Below the pieces are notes generated by a model. That model searched no databases. It saw only the letters and a program-made list of their open reading frames with translations, and was not told the DNA's origin. A program made the position numbers and the translations under genes. Of a stretch of 64,000 nt of DNA, positions 43,425 through 53,792 are shown piece after piece (within the stretch, counting starts at the first letter, position 1; each line of letters starts with the position of its first letter). Origin of the DNA: Xenoacremonium recifei. Lineage: Eukaryota > Ascomycota > Sordariomycetes > Hypocreales > Nectriaceae. Location: positions 1-64,000 of the forward strand of contig WOFQ01000074.1 of assembly GCA_012184525.1 (NCBI GenBank), in the 5' to 3' direction.

Positions 43425-45064
43425 ATGGGTCAGCCCATCAAGCCCTTGGCAGCTCTGCCTTCCGACAGTACCCCCTGGTACAAGCACGGCTACCTGCTCA
43501 AGCTCAACTACATCATCATCTCTTTGGTGCTCTTCTGTAAGACAATGCCGTCATGCGAAACTAATCTAAGTATCTGACTGATCTCTCTAGCCTCCTCGAA
43601 CGGTTACGATGGCTCCGTTATGGGTGGCCTGTTGGCTCTACCAATCTGGAATAAGTTCATGGGCGAGCCAGCAGGGGCTCATCTTGGCTGGATCACTGCG
43701 ATCTACTGGCTTGGTAACGGTGTCGCCTTTCCGGTAGCCGCATGGGCCTCCAACAAGTACGGACGAAAGCCGGGTATCTTCCTTGGCTACCTCTTCCTCG
43801 TCCTCGGTGTCGGCATGCAGGCCGCCGCCCAGAACTCGACAACGTTTTTGGTGTCTCGTCTCTTTACGGGTATGGCCTCTGCCTGGCTGGGTAATGGACC
43901 TCCTCTTTTGATCAACGAGATCGCCCATCCTAAGCATCGATCAATTGCGAATGCCCTTTTCATGTGCGGTTGGTATGTCGGTGGTACCCTCTGTGGTTTT
44001 GTCACCTTCGGCTGCCGAAACATCCCTTCCACGTGGTGCTGGCGTATTCCTGTTATCCTTCAGGTTGCCTTGCCATTTGTGGCCTTGCCCGGATTCTTGA
44101 TGAGCCCCGAAAGCCCTCGCTGGCTCATCAGCGTCGGAAAGCATAACGAGGCCCGCGAAGTGCTCGCCAAATACCATGCAGGGGGTGACATGGAGAACGC
44201 CCTTGTTGAGTACCAAATGCGTGAAATCGAGACGACGATTGCGGCCGAGAAGGAGGCTACTGCCAGTGCTTCGTACCGCGATATGATCAAGACACCCGGA
44301 AACCGCCACCGTCTCTTGATCTCGATCACCTTGGGCATTTTCAGTCAATGGGCTGGTAACGGTGTTGTGTCATACTACCTGCCATTGGTACTGGACTCTG
44401 TTGGTGTCACTTCGGTGACGGATCAGACTCTGATCTCTGCTTGTCTCAATGTCTGGAACCTGCTCTGGGCTATCGTAGCCGCTGTTGGCGTCGATAAGTT
44501 TGGCCGTCGCCTCCTCTTCATGATGTCGGGCAGCATCATGCTGACAAGTTTCATCATTGTTACCGGACTCAGTGCAACATTCGCAGAGGGTGGTTCTTCC
44601 AAGGTCGGCCTCGCTGTCATTCCTTTCCTATTTACCTTCTTCATGGGTTACGATATTGCCTTGTAAGTAAATCTTAACTGGAGCAGATATTAACAGTTCT
44701 AACGAAATACTACAGGACGCCCTTCCTTACGGCATACCCTTGCGAGATCTGGCAGTTCAGCCTCAGATCCCGAGGATATACTGTCACTTGGGTTTCAGCC
44801 GTTGCTGCTATCTTCTTCAACACCTTCGTCAACTCCATCGCCCTCGAAGCTATTGCGTGGAAGTACTACTTCGTGTTCATTGCAGTTCTCACTGTCATGT
44901 TGTTCACTGTCTTTTTCACCTATCCGGAGACGCGTGGGTACACCCTGGAACAGGTTGCAGTGGTGTTTGATGGAGAAGACTCTGCGGCAGGAGTTATGGC
45001 CAACGACAAGCTGGACGACATCGTCACCGAACATCAGGCGAAGGTCGAAACGAGTAATGTATAA
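43425..45064 (+). CDS. MFS sugar transporter (lactose/cellodextrin or hexose-type)
   Basis: Exons 43425-43536, 43591-44662 and 44716-45064 give 510 residues. NGYDGSVMGGLLALPIW in TM1, NKYGRKPGIF, SPESPRWLISVGK and YPETRGYTLEQVAVVFDG are sugar-porter signatures, with about 12 membrane helices. The ALTPFLTAYPCEIWQFSLRSRG region and short C-tail place it near fungal lactose permease/hexose-type carriers. Because it is divergent from an intracellular beta-glucosidase, a glucoside or cellobiose-like disaccharide is the likely cargo; substrate unproven. Confidence 0.92.
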
Positions 45065-45182
45065 ATAGAAGTGCTGGAAATGCTAGAGCATAAGATCTCG
45101 GATGCTGTTTCTTTCAAAATCTAGATAAGACTTACGGCATGAAATCTTTGGGTTCTCGAGAACCCTAGATCAGCATCAAAAA

Positions 45183-46861
45183 CTAATAAACGTACTTGAA
45201 CATCTTATTCTCAAAGTCGGTCTCATCGAGTAGACCTCTCTCCCAAACTTCCTCTTCGCCCACATTCTCGTGAAGTTCTCTCCTGGACCGATTCCTGAAC
45301 CACAGCAGCGCCCACATACCCGAGAGACAGATGATTTGCACAGCGACACAAAAGAACATCATCCCAACGCCGAGCGGATACAGCGGGGCCTGGCCAGTCT
45401 TGAAGAAGAATGGGCCAATAAAATTCCCAAGGCAATACCCAATTAGAAGCATCGCGTTGGTAGTGATCTTCTTTGTATGGCCGGCGGTGTTTGCGGTGGC
45501 GACGGACATGCTGAGTGTCCAAGTGGCTGTGTATGAGAAGGAGATCCAGAGACAAGCCAGGCGGCCGTAAGGGTTGGACTCCGATATGACCCGAAGTCCA
45601 ATTATTCCGGCAATAAACGGAATAAGTGCCAAAAGCATGATTAGAATGCGGCAGTTGGGGAAGCGAGAAGCAAAGTAACTAGAGTGATGTCAGACACCTG
45701 GAAGATTGTGGGAATGGCCTTGGCTTACCAAGCTAAGGGGCACGCAATAAGCTGGACTGCCCCAGATGGCATTTGATAGAGGGTAGTCTGAAGAGTGCTA
45801 AACCCGGCACCTTTAATGATGAGACCTTGAAACTGAGCGGTCGAGTTAGTCATAATTGAAGCTGATTATTTACTGGAACACTTACTGCCGATAAACCTCC
45901 ATTGGGAGAGTTGCTTGTTACGGCAAAGAAGAACAGACACCATGTCTTCAGATCCAGCATGGCTTCGATGAACTGCTTCACCTTGAAATGCTTGTTCTCA
46001 ATACCAGTTCCATTGTCTTTGACGCGAGCAATGACCAGTCCTTTTTGTTCTTCTGTCAAGAACTTAGCCCGCATGGGGGGTCCAGGCAATACGAAGAACA
46101 AGACAACACCCCAGGCCGTGGTGATTGATCCCCAAATAATGAACAAGAGTCTCCAAGAGGCAATCGAGGAGTTTATGTGGCCAATACCAAAGCTGGCAAT
46201 TCCTGCAATGATGTAACCCAAACCAGCAGAGCCGATCCAAATGCCCATTCGGAGAGGCTGCTCAGCTCGTGTATAGTACATGCTAAACAGAAGCATTGTA
46301 CCCGGGTTAATGGAAGCTTCGAACACGCCTAGAAGAGTTCGGACTGTCAGGATACTCCCAAGCGAAGTGACCGCGCCGTGACAGGTAAGAATGACGCCCC
46401 ATACAAAGACCTAGGCGAAAGATAATCTTAGTTCCGCAAATTTAACCAAGGTTGACAACTTGAAGACTCACCGTAGCAGACATAAAGTAATTGATCGGGA
46501 GACGCTGCAGCAGCACGTTGGTTGGGAATTCCCAGACCATGTACCCGAGATAGAAGATGGCGCCGATCCACGAATATTGATCTCCATGCAGATGAAGATC
46601 ATCTTGAAGGCCAAAGACCGCGGCGTAGCTGAGCGTGTTTTTGTCGATGGATTGAAGCGCATAGGTCAGACAGAGCAGAGGCAAAAGCCAGATGTCAAGC
46701 TTCCAGCGTAGCGATCGCGCTACCTCGGGGTCGAACTCGATATTCTCAGCTTCTCGGTACAGCTGAAAGGCTTCTTTGGTAGAGGCATCTTTGATGATAC
46801 CCTCCTTGAGGGAGCTAGGCCGGACTGGCTGGTCTTCAGTGCCTTTCTTGTCACCACTCAT
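45183..46861 (-). CDS. MFS transporter, Dal5/allantoate permease type
   Basis: Four exons (46472-46861, 45886-46410, 45729-45832, 45183-45678) give 504 residues. The signature ALQSIDKNTLSYAAVFGLQ in TM1, GYMVWEFPTNVLLQRLP, GVFEASINPGTML and ATANTAGHTKK are typical of the Dal5 branch (anion:cation symporters), with about 12 membrane segments. Members carry allantoate, ureidosuccinate and, in yeast Dal5, dipeptides. It is divergent from an M19 dipeptidase 601 bp away, and both genes have TATATAA boxes and CCGCGGG sites between them, so dipeptide uptake is an attractive reading. Plasma membrane. Confidence 0.92.
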
Positions 46862-47462
46862 GGTTCAAAGAGATCCGCGGGAATCCACAAGCTGAAACGA
46901 ATTGGGCTTTCCCTGTGACTGCTGAAGGCATTTTGGAACGTGGTGGGCCTTATATAACTACCACTAGTCCATTGCGGACCTCAATGGAACCTCACTTCTT
47001 TCATCTTGTTATCTCTTCCGCGGGGAAACCCTTGTAACTCAGCTCGAGAGATAGATGCCCTGTCTGAGTTGCTGCATCGAGCCCCGTAGCTCACGAACTA
47101 TCCTATCAATTCCGCGGGGAAGTGTCGAACTAGTTTAGGACAGGGTCGTATCAGCCACTCCAGTCTCATGATCTGCCTAATATCCTGCTGATTTTCGCGC
47201 TCTCTTCCGACGTACATGCCGATCTCTTAGCTATCGTCAAACCTTACCGATTATGGACCCGGAAATCCTTCGAATAGCACTTCTCATCCCTTATCTTTTC
47301 CGCGGGCAAGTCCCACAATGCTCCCATCCAGAGAAACCGACCCAACCGCGAATCCTTCGGGAATTGCAAACCGACGTAATCAGGTGCTATATAACCGGCA
47401 TGCATCTTGCAAGGGCTACCAATGGACTCCCTTGTCTATCGGAATAACCCGACGATAAACCG
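46862..47462. promoter_or_regulatory. divergent promoter with four CCGCGGG sites
   Basis: 601 bp between starts. TTCCGCGGGGAA occurs exactly at 47016-47027 and 47110-47121; TTCCGCGGGCAA at 47298-47309 and TCCGCGGGAA at 46874-46883 are near copies, all in the same orientation. TATATAA boxes lie at 46951-46957 (about 90 bp from the transporter ATG; works as TTATATA on the minus strand) and 47388-47394 (69 bp from the dipeptidase ATG). CCGCGGG resembles the core of the yeast UAS-GABA site, a Zn2Cys6 target. Confidence 0.65.
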
Positions 47463-48874
47463 ATGGGGATAAGAGCCATGAATGAGAACCATCCTTACCA
47501 AGCTTTGGACATTGATGAGCGTGTCAAGAGGGTGCTCGCTAAGACGCCTCTTATTGACGGGCACAATGACCTGCCGCAACAACCAAGGGCCTGCTTCAAA
47601 GGCAAGCTCTACCACGACAAATTCGATCTCCACAAAGGATTCCAACGAGGCATGACCGACATCCCACGGCTTAAGGAAGGTTGGTAGGAGTGAAGACGAA
47701 TATTGCCGAAATGTACACTAAACACTGGTAGGCGCTGTTGGCGGACAATTCTGGTCCGTATGTGTCCCTTGCCTGCGTTCTGCCGAGAACTTTTCCACAT
47801 TAGAGTATTCCGACATGGCGCGTGATGCAATTGAGCAAATAGACCTGACGTTACGCCTCATCGAGGCCTATCCCGAGACGTTTCAACTGGTCAGTGAGCC
47901 ATCCGAGGTCAAGAAAATTTATGCCTCGGGGAAGATTGCATGCTCGATTGGAATCGAGGGATTGCACATGGCGGGAAACAGTATTGGGATCATTCGCGCC
48001 TTTTACCGACTAGGAGTCAGATATGTATGTTTGCCTGTGGCAAAGAGGCTGTGACGTCGTCAACTGAGTCTTTTAGTGCACTCTCACCCACGTGTGTAAT
48101 AACGCGTTCGCCGATAGCTCAACGTCCAAGATTGGGCCCGTTCATGGCGGATTGTCGTCTTTGGGGCGATCCGCAATCAAGGAAATGAATCGACTGGGTA
48201 AGTCCATCATAATTCTGCCGGTCTTCACCGCTCATAATGGTTTCCCAGGAATGATTGTCGACATCTCACATGTTTCCGAGGATTGTGCCCGGCAAGTGCT
48301 GGACCTCTCCCGGGCCCCAGTTATGTTCTCGCATTCGAACGCTAAGGGCATGTTCGACTGCCCGCGAAATGTTCCTGATGATGTTCTGGATAAAGTTCCG
48401 GCAAATGGCGGCATTGTTATGATCACTTTCGTGCCAGAACATGTTGCAAAGAGACGACGGGAAGCAAAGATGGAGTTCGTCATTGATCATCTCTTCTATG
48501 TGGCAAATCGTATTGGTTGGGACTATGTCGGCCTAGGCTCCGATTTTGACGGAATTGCAAGTGTGATTCCTGGACTTGAGGATGTCAAATGCTATCCCGA
48601 GCTGCTTAAGGCAATCCTTGATCGAGGGGCCACAGAGGAGCAATTAGCTAAAGTGGCTGGAGAGAATATCCTCAGGGTTTGGGCAGGAGTTAGTCAAGTT
48701 CGAGATCAGATGAAGGAAGAGGGCGTCCTGCCCGTTGAAGACGTATGGGAGGACCGTAAATGGTGGAGGTATGATGGATATTATCAGATGGAGGATCCTG
48801 ATCCGGAGGATAGGCTTGGGTTGGATTGGTATGGAGTGCCACCTCCGGACGAAGGTTTGTATCTCGAGGACTGA
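47463..48874 (+). CDS. membrane-dipeptidase family (peptidase M19) dipeptidase
   Basis: Exons 47463-47679, 47732-48024, 48077-48197 and 48249-48874 give 418 residues. Zinc ligands of the M19 fold are visible: IDGHND (HxD), GIEGLH (Glu), LTHVCNN (His), VDISHV (His) and GSDFDG (Asp). It hydrolyses dipeptides, and relatives also act on dehydropeptides. No signal peptide or GPI signal, so cytosolic. The 51-bp third intron is stop-free and in frame; removal restores MNRLGMIVDISHV, the family pattern, so it is real. ATG 47478 is an alternative start. The divergent Dal5-type carrier may import its substrates. Confidence 0.94.
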
Positions 48875-49075
48875 ATACTTCTGCGACATCATTGAACCAA
48901 GGGAAATAGATTCCAGAAATTTTGCTCCGATGAGGAGCTATAGACATCCCCCCACAAGCAGGAAGTTAAATCATCGCACCTTACTGCTATTAATCCTGTT
49001 GATCAAAATATCGAGAGCAAATTGCCTGCGATAGGATCATGCGTGGCTATATTTCAATAAATTAAGAACACACCA

Positions 49076-52000
49076 TTATTCTATAGTCGGGTTTGCCTGA
49101 TACGTTGCCAGCCTGATTTCCTCTGGAGAAAAGTCTTTGAAAAGAGGGTTAAAACACAGGTTCCTGAATTTGTTCGTCATACTACTATTAGCTTCTTTTT
49201 CAGAGGGGGCCATTTCCCTAGAATTATCCATGGTCGGTATCTTTTTGTTGATCCACGAAACTGTCACTTCGCCGTTCGAATTATCAATCTTTTCTGAGCC
49301 TGGATCAGTTCGTTTTCTACTGTAAAATCCATCCTGGCACAGAAAAGATGATCGCTTACCTTTCATGGTGCTTGCAAACCGCATCCAAGGGTTTACCGTT
49401 AATGGCGCATTGAAGCTGAAGGGCTTGGAGGGAAGAGGTGTTACCGGATCATTGAGTGTGCTGGGATTGCTAGAGACTGGGCTTGGTGTAGCCATAGGTT
49501 TTTTTGTTGAAGGAAACAATGGCGATTCGGACCAAGGAGCTTCTGAATCTCCATTAGACCAGGTAGAAGGCAGAATGATGCACCCTTACTTCTTGCAAAT
49601 AGACCGCCAGGTGGAGAAGAAGAACTGGTTGGAATAGACGCTGTTGGTGACCCAAACCCCGTCGGTAGGGGCGATTGACGGATTAAATCAGAGCTTCTTC
49701 TATTTTTAGGTACCAGGGGAGTAGTTTGATATGTAAGTCCGCCTTTTGAACTCAGTAAGCTCGTAGCTTGAGGTTGCTTTAATCATACTTACTCAAGTCG
49801 GATTTGGATTCCGAGGGCTGCGTCAGCTTTTTAGACGTTGTTGACGAGACAACTCATTCTCTTAGCCATATTGTGACTGAACGTTTTTGGCAGACTTACC
49901 AGTGATGCTTCTGGGCTGAGAGGTCCGGCATTTCTCCAGTCCTTTTTCCAAAATTTTGACTTCCCGGTCAAGCTCTTCTCTTCGACATTTTACCTCCTCG
50001 GGCTCAGCAGCTAGCTCGTTGAGCTGATCTTTGGTCATATCATAAATGTCTTTCGGCGTTAGGATGTTAGGAATATCGCGGATAAGACATGTTTCAATTG
50101 CAAGATTGACCACATTGTCGGTAAATGTCCGCCGTGACATCTAATATCATCAGCCCCGAAATTGACATAAGTGTCGTAGAGTACTCACTTCGTAGTAGGC
50201 TTCCATCATATCAATGATCTTTTGACTACCAAACTCTCCGCCTTCGACATCCTCAAATTTTGACACGAGTATTTCTATGAGCCTCGACCTCGATTCCTTC
50301 GATATCGCGTTGCCGACCATATCATTTAGCTGGTCGTCTACTAATTTCGGTAATTTCCCGGTGAGACGAGCCGCTAGCCTTGTTGATATAGCACGGTGAA
50401 ACTCTGAGTCTAGAGGCATGGCATATCCTAGCTCGTAAGGCTGCAGGAGTTCATGTAATTTATCTTGTAGAAGTTTGTCCTTCTTGGCGAACCAAGGATC
50501 GACCACGGTGCAAAGAATTTGCTCGGTCGTGATGTTCGTATCTGGATGACCGATGATGTGCTGGAATAAACGGTCCACGAAAGCCTTGGCCACTAGAGAG
50601 ACGTATGTGACGTGGAAAGTGGCAATATCCTTCCACGGAGTGGCTTGTTTCTGGAAAAGTTGGATGACAAGATCTTTGTTCGGAATCCCGGGAAACTCGG
50701 TACCCTGATTTGAAGCGGCTTGGGCTTGTAACTGTTTGTCAAGAACATCTCGGTCTATGGGCTCCGGATCCGGAAAATCATAAGGATATTCTTCAAGAAA
50801 CTCTTTAAGGAAGTCTGGCGCATCCGGAGACTCAGCTCCCGACGTTTCCGACTCTCGAATAATCATTTTGGACCCCTTCGTAGACAGAATGTAGTCGAAA
50901 GCGCGGTTGAGGTTCCTTAACTGAGACCGGAGTTTGTGCTCGCGATCTTCAAGACCCCCGAAAAAAGGGTCGTTGTACGTTCCTCGAACGCCGTCCTGTG
51001 CCAGTCTTTGGTAATGGCACGATATTTCGAGGAGGAAGGACTGTTGGTCGTCGAATTCGGGTCTTTTTGTGCCCAGGCGGAGTAGCTCTTCTCGCCTCTC
51101 CTCGACCTTGTCTTGGATATCTTCTATCACACCCTGTAAGTTGTGTCGGGTATGCTCGTATAGGACCTGGCTGAGCTTTCTACGAAGAGCTGCAACACCG
51201 CGGTCATGCGGAGGTAGAGTATGCCAAGCCGTTTTCTCGAAGAAACTTATTTCTATGGCGTCGCGTTCGTCCAAGCTTTCTTCATCTTCTGCTCGGTTGC
51301 GCAGGACATGCCAGCCAAGTTTGAGCTTATGCGCCTTCTCCTGGTTCTTGGCTAGTTGTATGTAGTTCCTCTCATCGGTATATCCCGGGCGGGTGAGGTC
51401 TGGTTTAGTGATGACACCTAATGTCCGCTCACGGCTTGGATCATGCTCCTTGACTAGCCTAAGCGCAACGTGATTTGCAAGTTGATTGCTAGCCGTGATA
51501 ACGACGAGGATGATGCTATTTTTCTGCTTCATGTACCTCTCCACTAGACTGTCCACCGTATTCTTACCGTGCATGGACTGATCTGCTGTGTCTACATGGA
51601 AAAGACCGGGCAGATCGACCAGTGTCAAAGGATACATGCTGGGACCTTCGATCTCTAGCCGCAAAATGTCGCTAGAGAAGTCTCTGCCCGTTGCAGCAAC
51701 TCCCATGCACGACTTAGCCTCAGCGATGATATCGGGAAGGTCATTCTCGGAGAAATTGGTTCTCTCGAAACGATGCGAAGGTTTGGATTTGTCGGCATAC
51801 TGAATGCTGACGTCGACACGCGTTTGACTCGCATGTCGAAGGACTAGTTCTGTGGCGAACCGAGTACACAAGTCTCCCTTGACAGGGAAACGAACGTGAG
51901 AGATGGCCTCGAGAACGGATGATTTGCCGGCTGATTGCTCCCCGACAACAACGATTTGAGGCAGGTTGACAATATTTCCGACCCCACAGGATCTCAACTC

Positions 52001-52078
52001 GTTGAGGAGACCATGAAGGGCTTTGGCTTGCTTTGAATTAAGCTCGCCGAGGGTCGAGGGATCGAGCGAAATTGTCAT
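49076..52078 (-). CDS. dynamin-like GTPase (Mx/Vps1-like) with long Ser/Pro-rich tail
   Basis: Five exons (50189-52078, 49900-50140, 49793-49826, 49590-49699, 49076-49542) give 913 residues. GTPase motifs: G1 GEQSAGKSS (about 48-56), G3 DLPGL, G4 TKPD; the middle/stalk region follows, then the GTPase effector domain (MEAYYEMSRRTFTDNV formed across a splice, to about residue 710). The tail (about 710-913) is Ser/Pro/Lys-rich and ends with FSPEEIRLATYQAN, close to the EELRLEDYQAN peptide of Nup98. No PH domain, so it is closer to Mx/Vps1 than classical dynamin. The core is secure; the 34-bp third exon and tail splices are by-eye choices. Confidence 0.88.
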
Positions 52079-52618
52079 TCTGGTTGAAATGAGTTGATGA
52101 GGTAGAAAATTATTTGGGAGCCTCCTACCATGTCCCTCACGGGGTATTAATACGCATTCGTGGATGTAGCGCTAACTGAAACAGCTGCCTCATTCTGCGT
52201 GCGGCTGAGCATGTTGTAGTGGGCTCACTAGATCAACGCACCAATGGGGGTTGTTTGTTGGTTCTACTCAAGCATCCCTGTTGCATCGGCACCAAGGGAA
52301 GGGACGCATCAAACTACTATATTTGATCAAGCGCCGGGCTTACAAGTTAGATTACGACATTCTACTCCGTATGGTCCCAGAATTACGCATTTGCTAAAAC
52401 ATGGGTCTACCGTGTTACTCTGGCATGGAGTATGGTCGGGGTCGGGTTGAAACCCTTTAACGCTTCCTGGTCTCAGAAATGTACGGAGTAATGCTGGTGT
52501 TGCAAATTTCGTTACTACTGCGTTTGGAAAATGTTACAACTTCGTATATCGTACTAACATATAAATCTGTTTCCTTGTGAGAGTTAATTCCCTTTACCTC
52601 GGGTTAAATGGAAGGCAA
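52079..52618. other. intergenic region upstream of the dynamin-like gene
   Basis: It holds two TACTCCGTA-type elements, at 52373-52381 (forward) and 52482-52490 (as TACGGAGTA), about 110 bp apart in opposite orientation. No gene. Confidence 0.5.
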
Positions 52619-53462
52619 TCAGAGCACCCTGCTAAGATCCATTTCGTCCTGTGAACGGATTAGGCAACCGTTTTAGAAGAGGCAGCATGTGACACTTACT
52701 TCAAATTCTCCTGGCATTATGAGTCCTGGAATGCTTGTTGTCTCCAGCCCAGCATGAGACCGGACATATTCACGATACTCGGGAGCGCCAGGGCGCAGCA
52801 CATTGTCCGCAATAATGCAGCTGCCAGGCTTCAGCAAGCCTAACCCTTCGCAAAGTTTGAGTTCGGTAGAGTAACGGGCTTCATCATGGTCAAGAAAAAG
52901 CATGTCGGCGTGAGCCAATTGACCTTCTTTGATGAGGCGGTTGAGGGACGCATCTGCATACCCGGTCACCACCTTGATGACATTGCTGAGCCCTGCTAGA
53001 TCAACAAGATTCATGGTAATGGACGCAAACAGTGGATCGGCTTCAAGACTCCAGTACTTGAGGCTTGTGTCGTTGGGATAGACTCCGCGCATTGCATCGG
53101 CGAAGAAGATTGCCGAATAGCCCAAGTAACCACCAATCTCAACAAAAACCTTTGGTTTCTCACGGGCTATGATGTCGCAGACCTTAAGAGCCTTGTCGCT
53201 ACCAATATTGATGAGGAAGTCATGCTGATTGGCAAAGTCGTCCATAGCTTGGCAGATCTTGCGTGGATTGTTGCGCATCTCTGCAAGCTGTTCATGGTTG
53301 TAGATATACTTCAGGAGTTCGATTTCGCGACCGTCGTTCCACTGCAAGAAGGGTAAGACTCGGACCATTAAACGCGAGGGAATAAATTACCTCTTCGTAA
53401 TCATCGCCAAGTTCCTCCAACTTCTTCAAGGAAGGATATTTCTCAATAAGTGACGGATCCAT
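52619..53462 (-). CDS. class I SAM-dependent O-methyltransferase (catechol OMT-like)
   Basis: Three exons (53391-53462, 52700-53341, 52619-52648) give 247 residues. Motif I is VFVEIGGYLGYSA, SLEADPLFASI binds the SAM ribose, and LFLDHDE and IADNVLRPG supply the Mg2+-binding acidic residues, as in catechol/caffeoyl-CoA-type methyltransferases. The last 30-bp exon gives DEMDLSRVL, the usual C-terminal strand. No signal peptide. The start at ATG 53462 (MDPSLIEKYPSLKKLEEL) is typical of fungal members. Likely methylates a vicinal diol on an aromatic substrate. No aromatic-ring biosynthesis genes lie nearby. Confidence 0.92.
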
Positions 53463-53792
53463 GTCGGAAAAGTTTTGTTGGTGCGATGACAGTGTAATTG
53501 TCTGCTCGTGCTTCGTTGGGTGTACGGTAATTTGTGTAAGAGAATAACTTGGCAAAACCAGTGTCGCTCTAGTTAGGCTTCGGATTACGGAGGATTAGAC
53601 TACGGATTAAGTATAGACCGAGTTCCAACGGGTAATGCTGCTAGTCCATAAAGGCTGAGCAGATCTCGGCTAAAAGGTACGGAGTAAGATTGTGCCGCAA
53701 CACCCGCGCATCAAGCCCTATTACATGCCCAGGTGATTCTCCATTTGATACAGCAGAATTTAAACGAATCTTTGATCCAGTGGGGAAAGCCT
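53463..53792. other. intergenic region
   Basis: 330 bp between the OMT start and the stop of the membrane-protein gene. It carries TACGGAGTA at 53678-53686. No gene. Confidence 0.5.
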
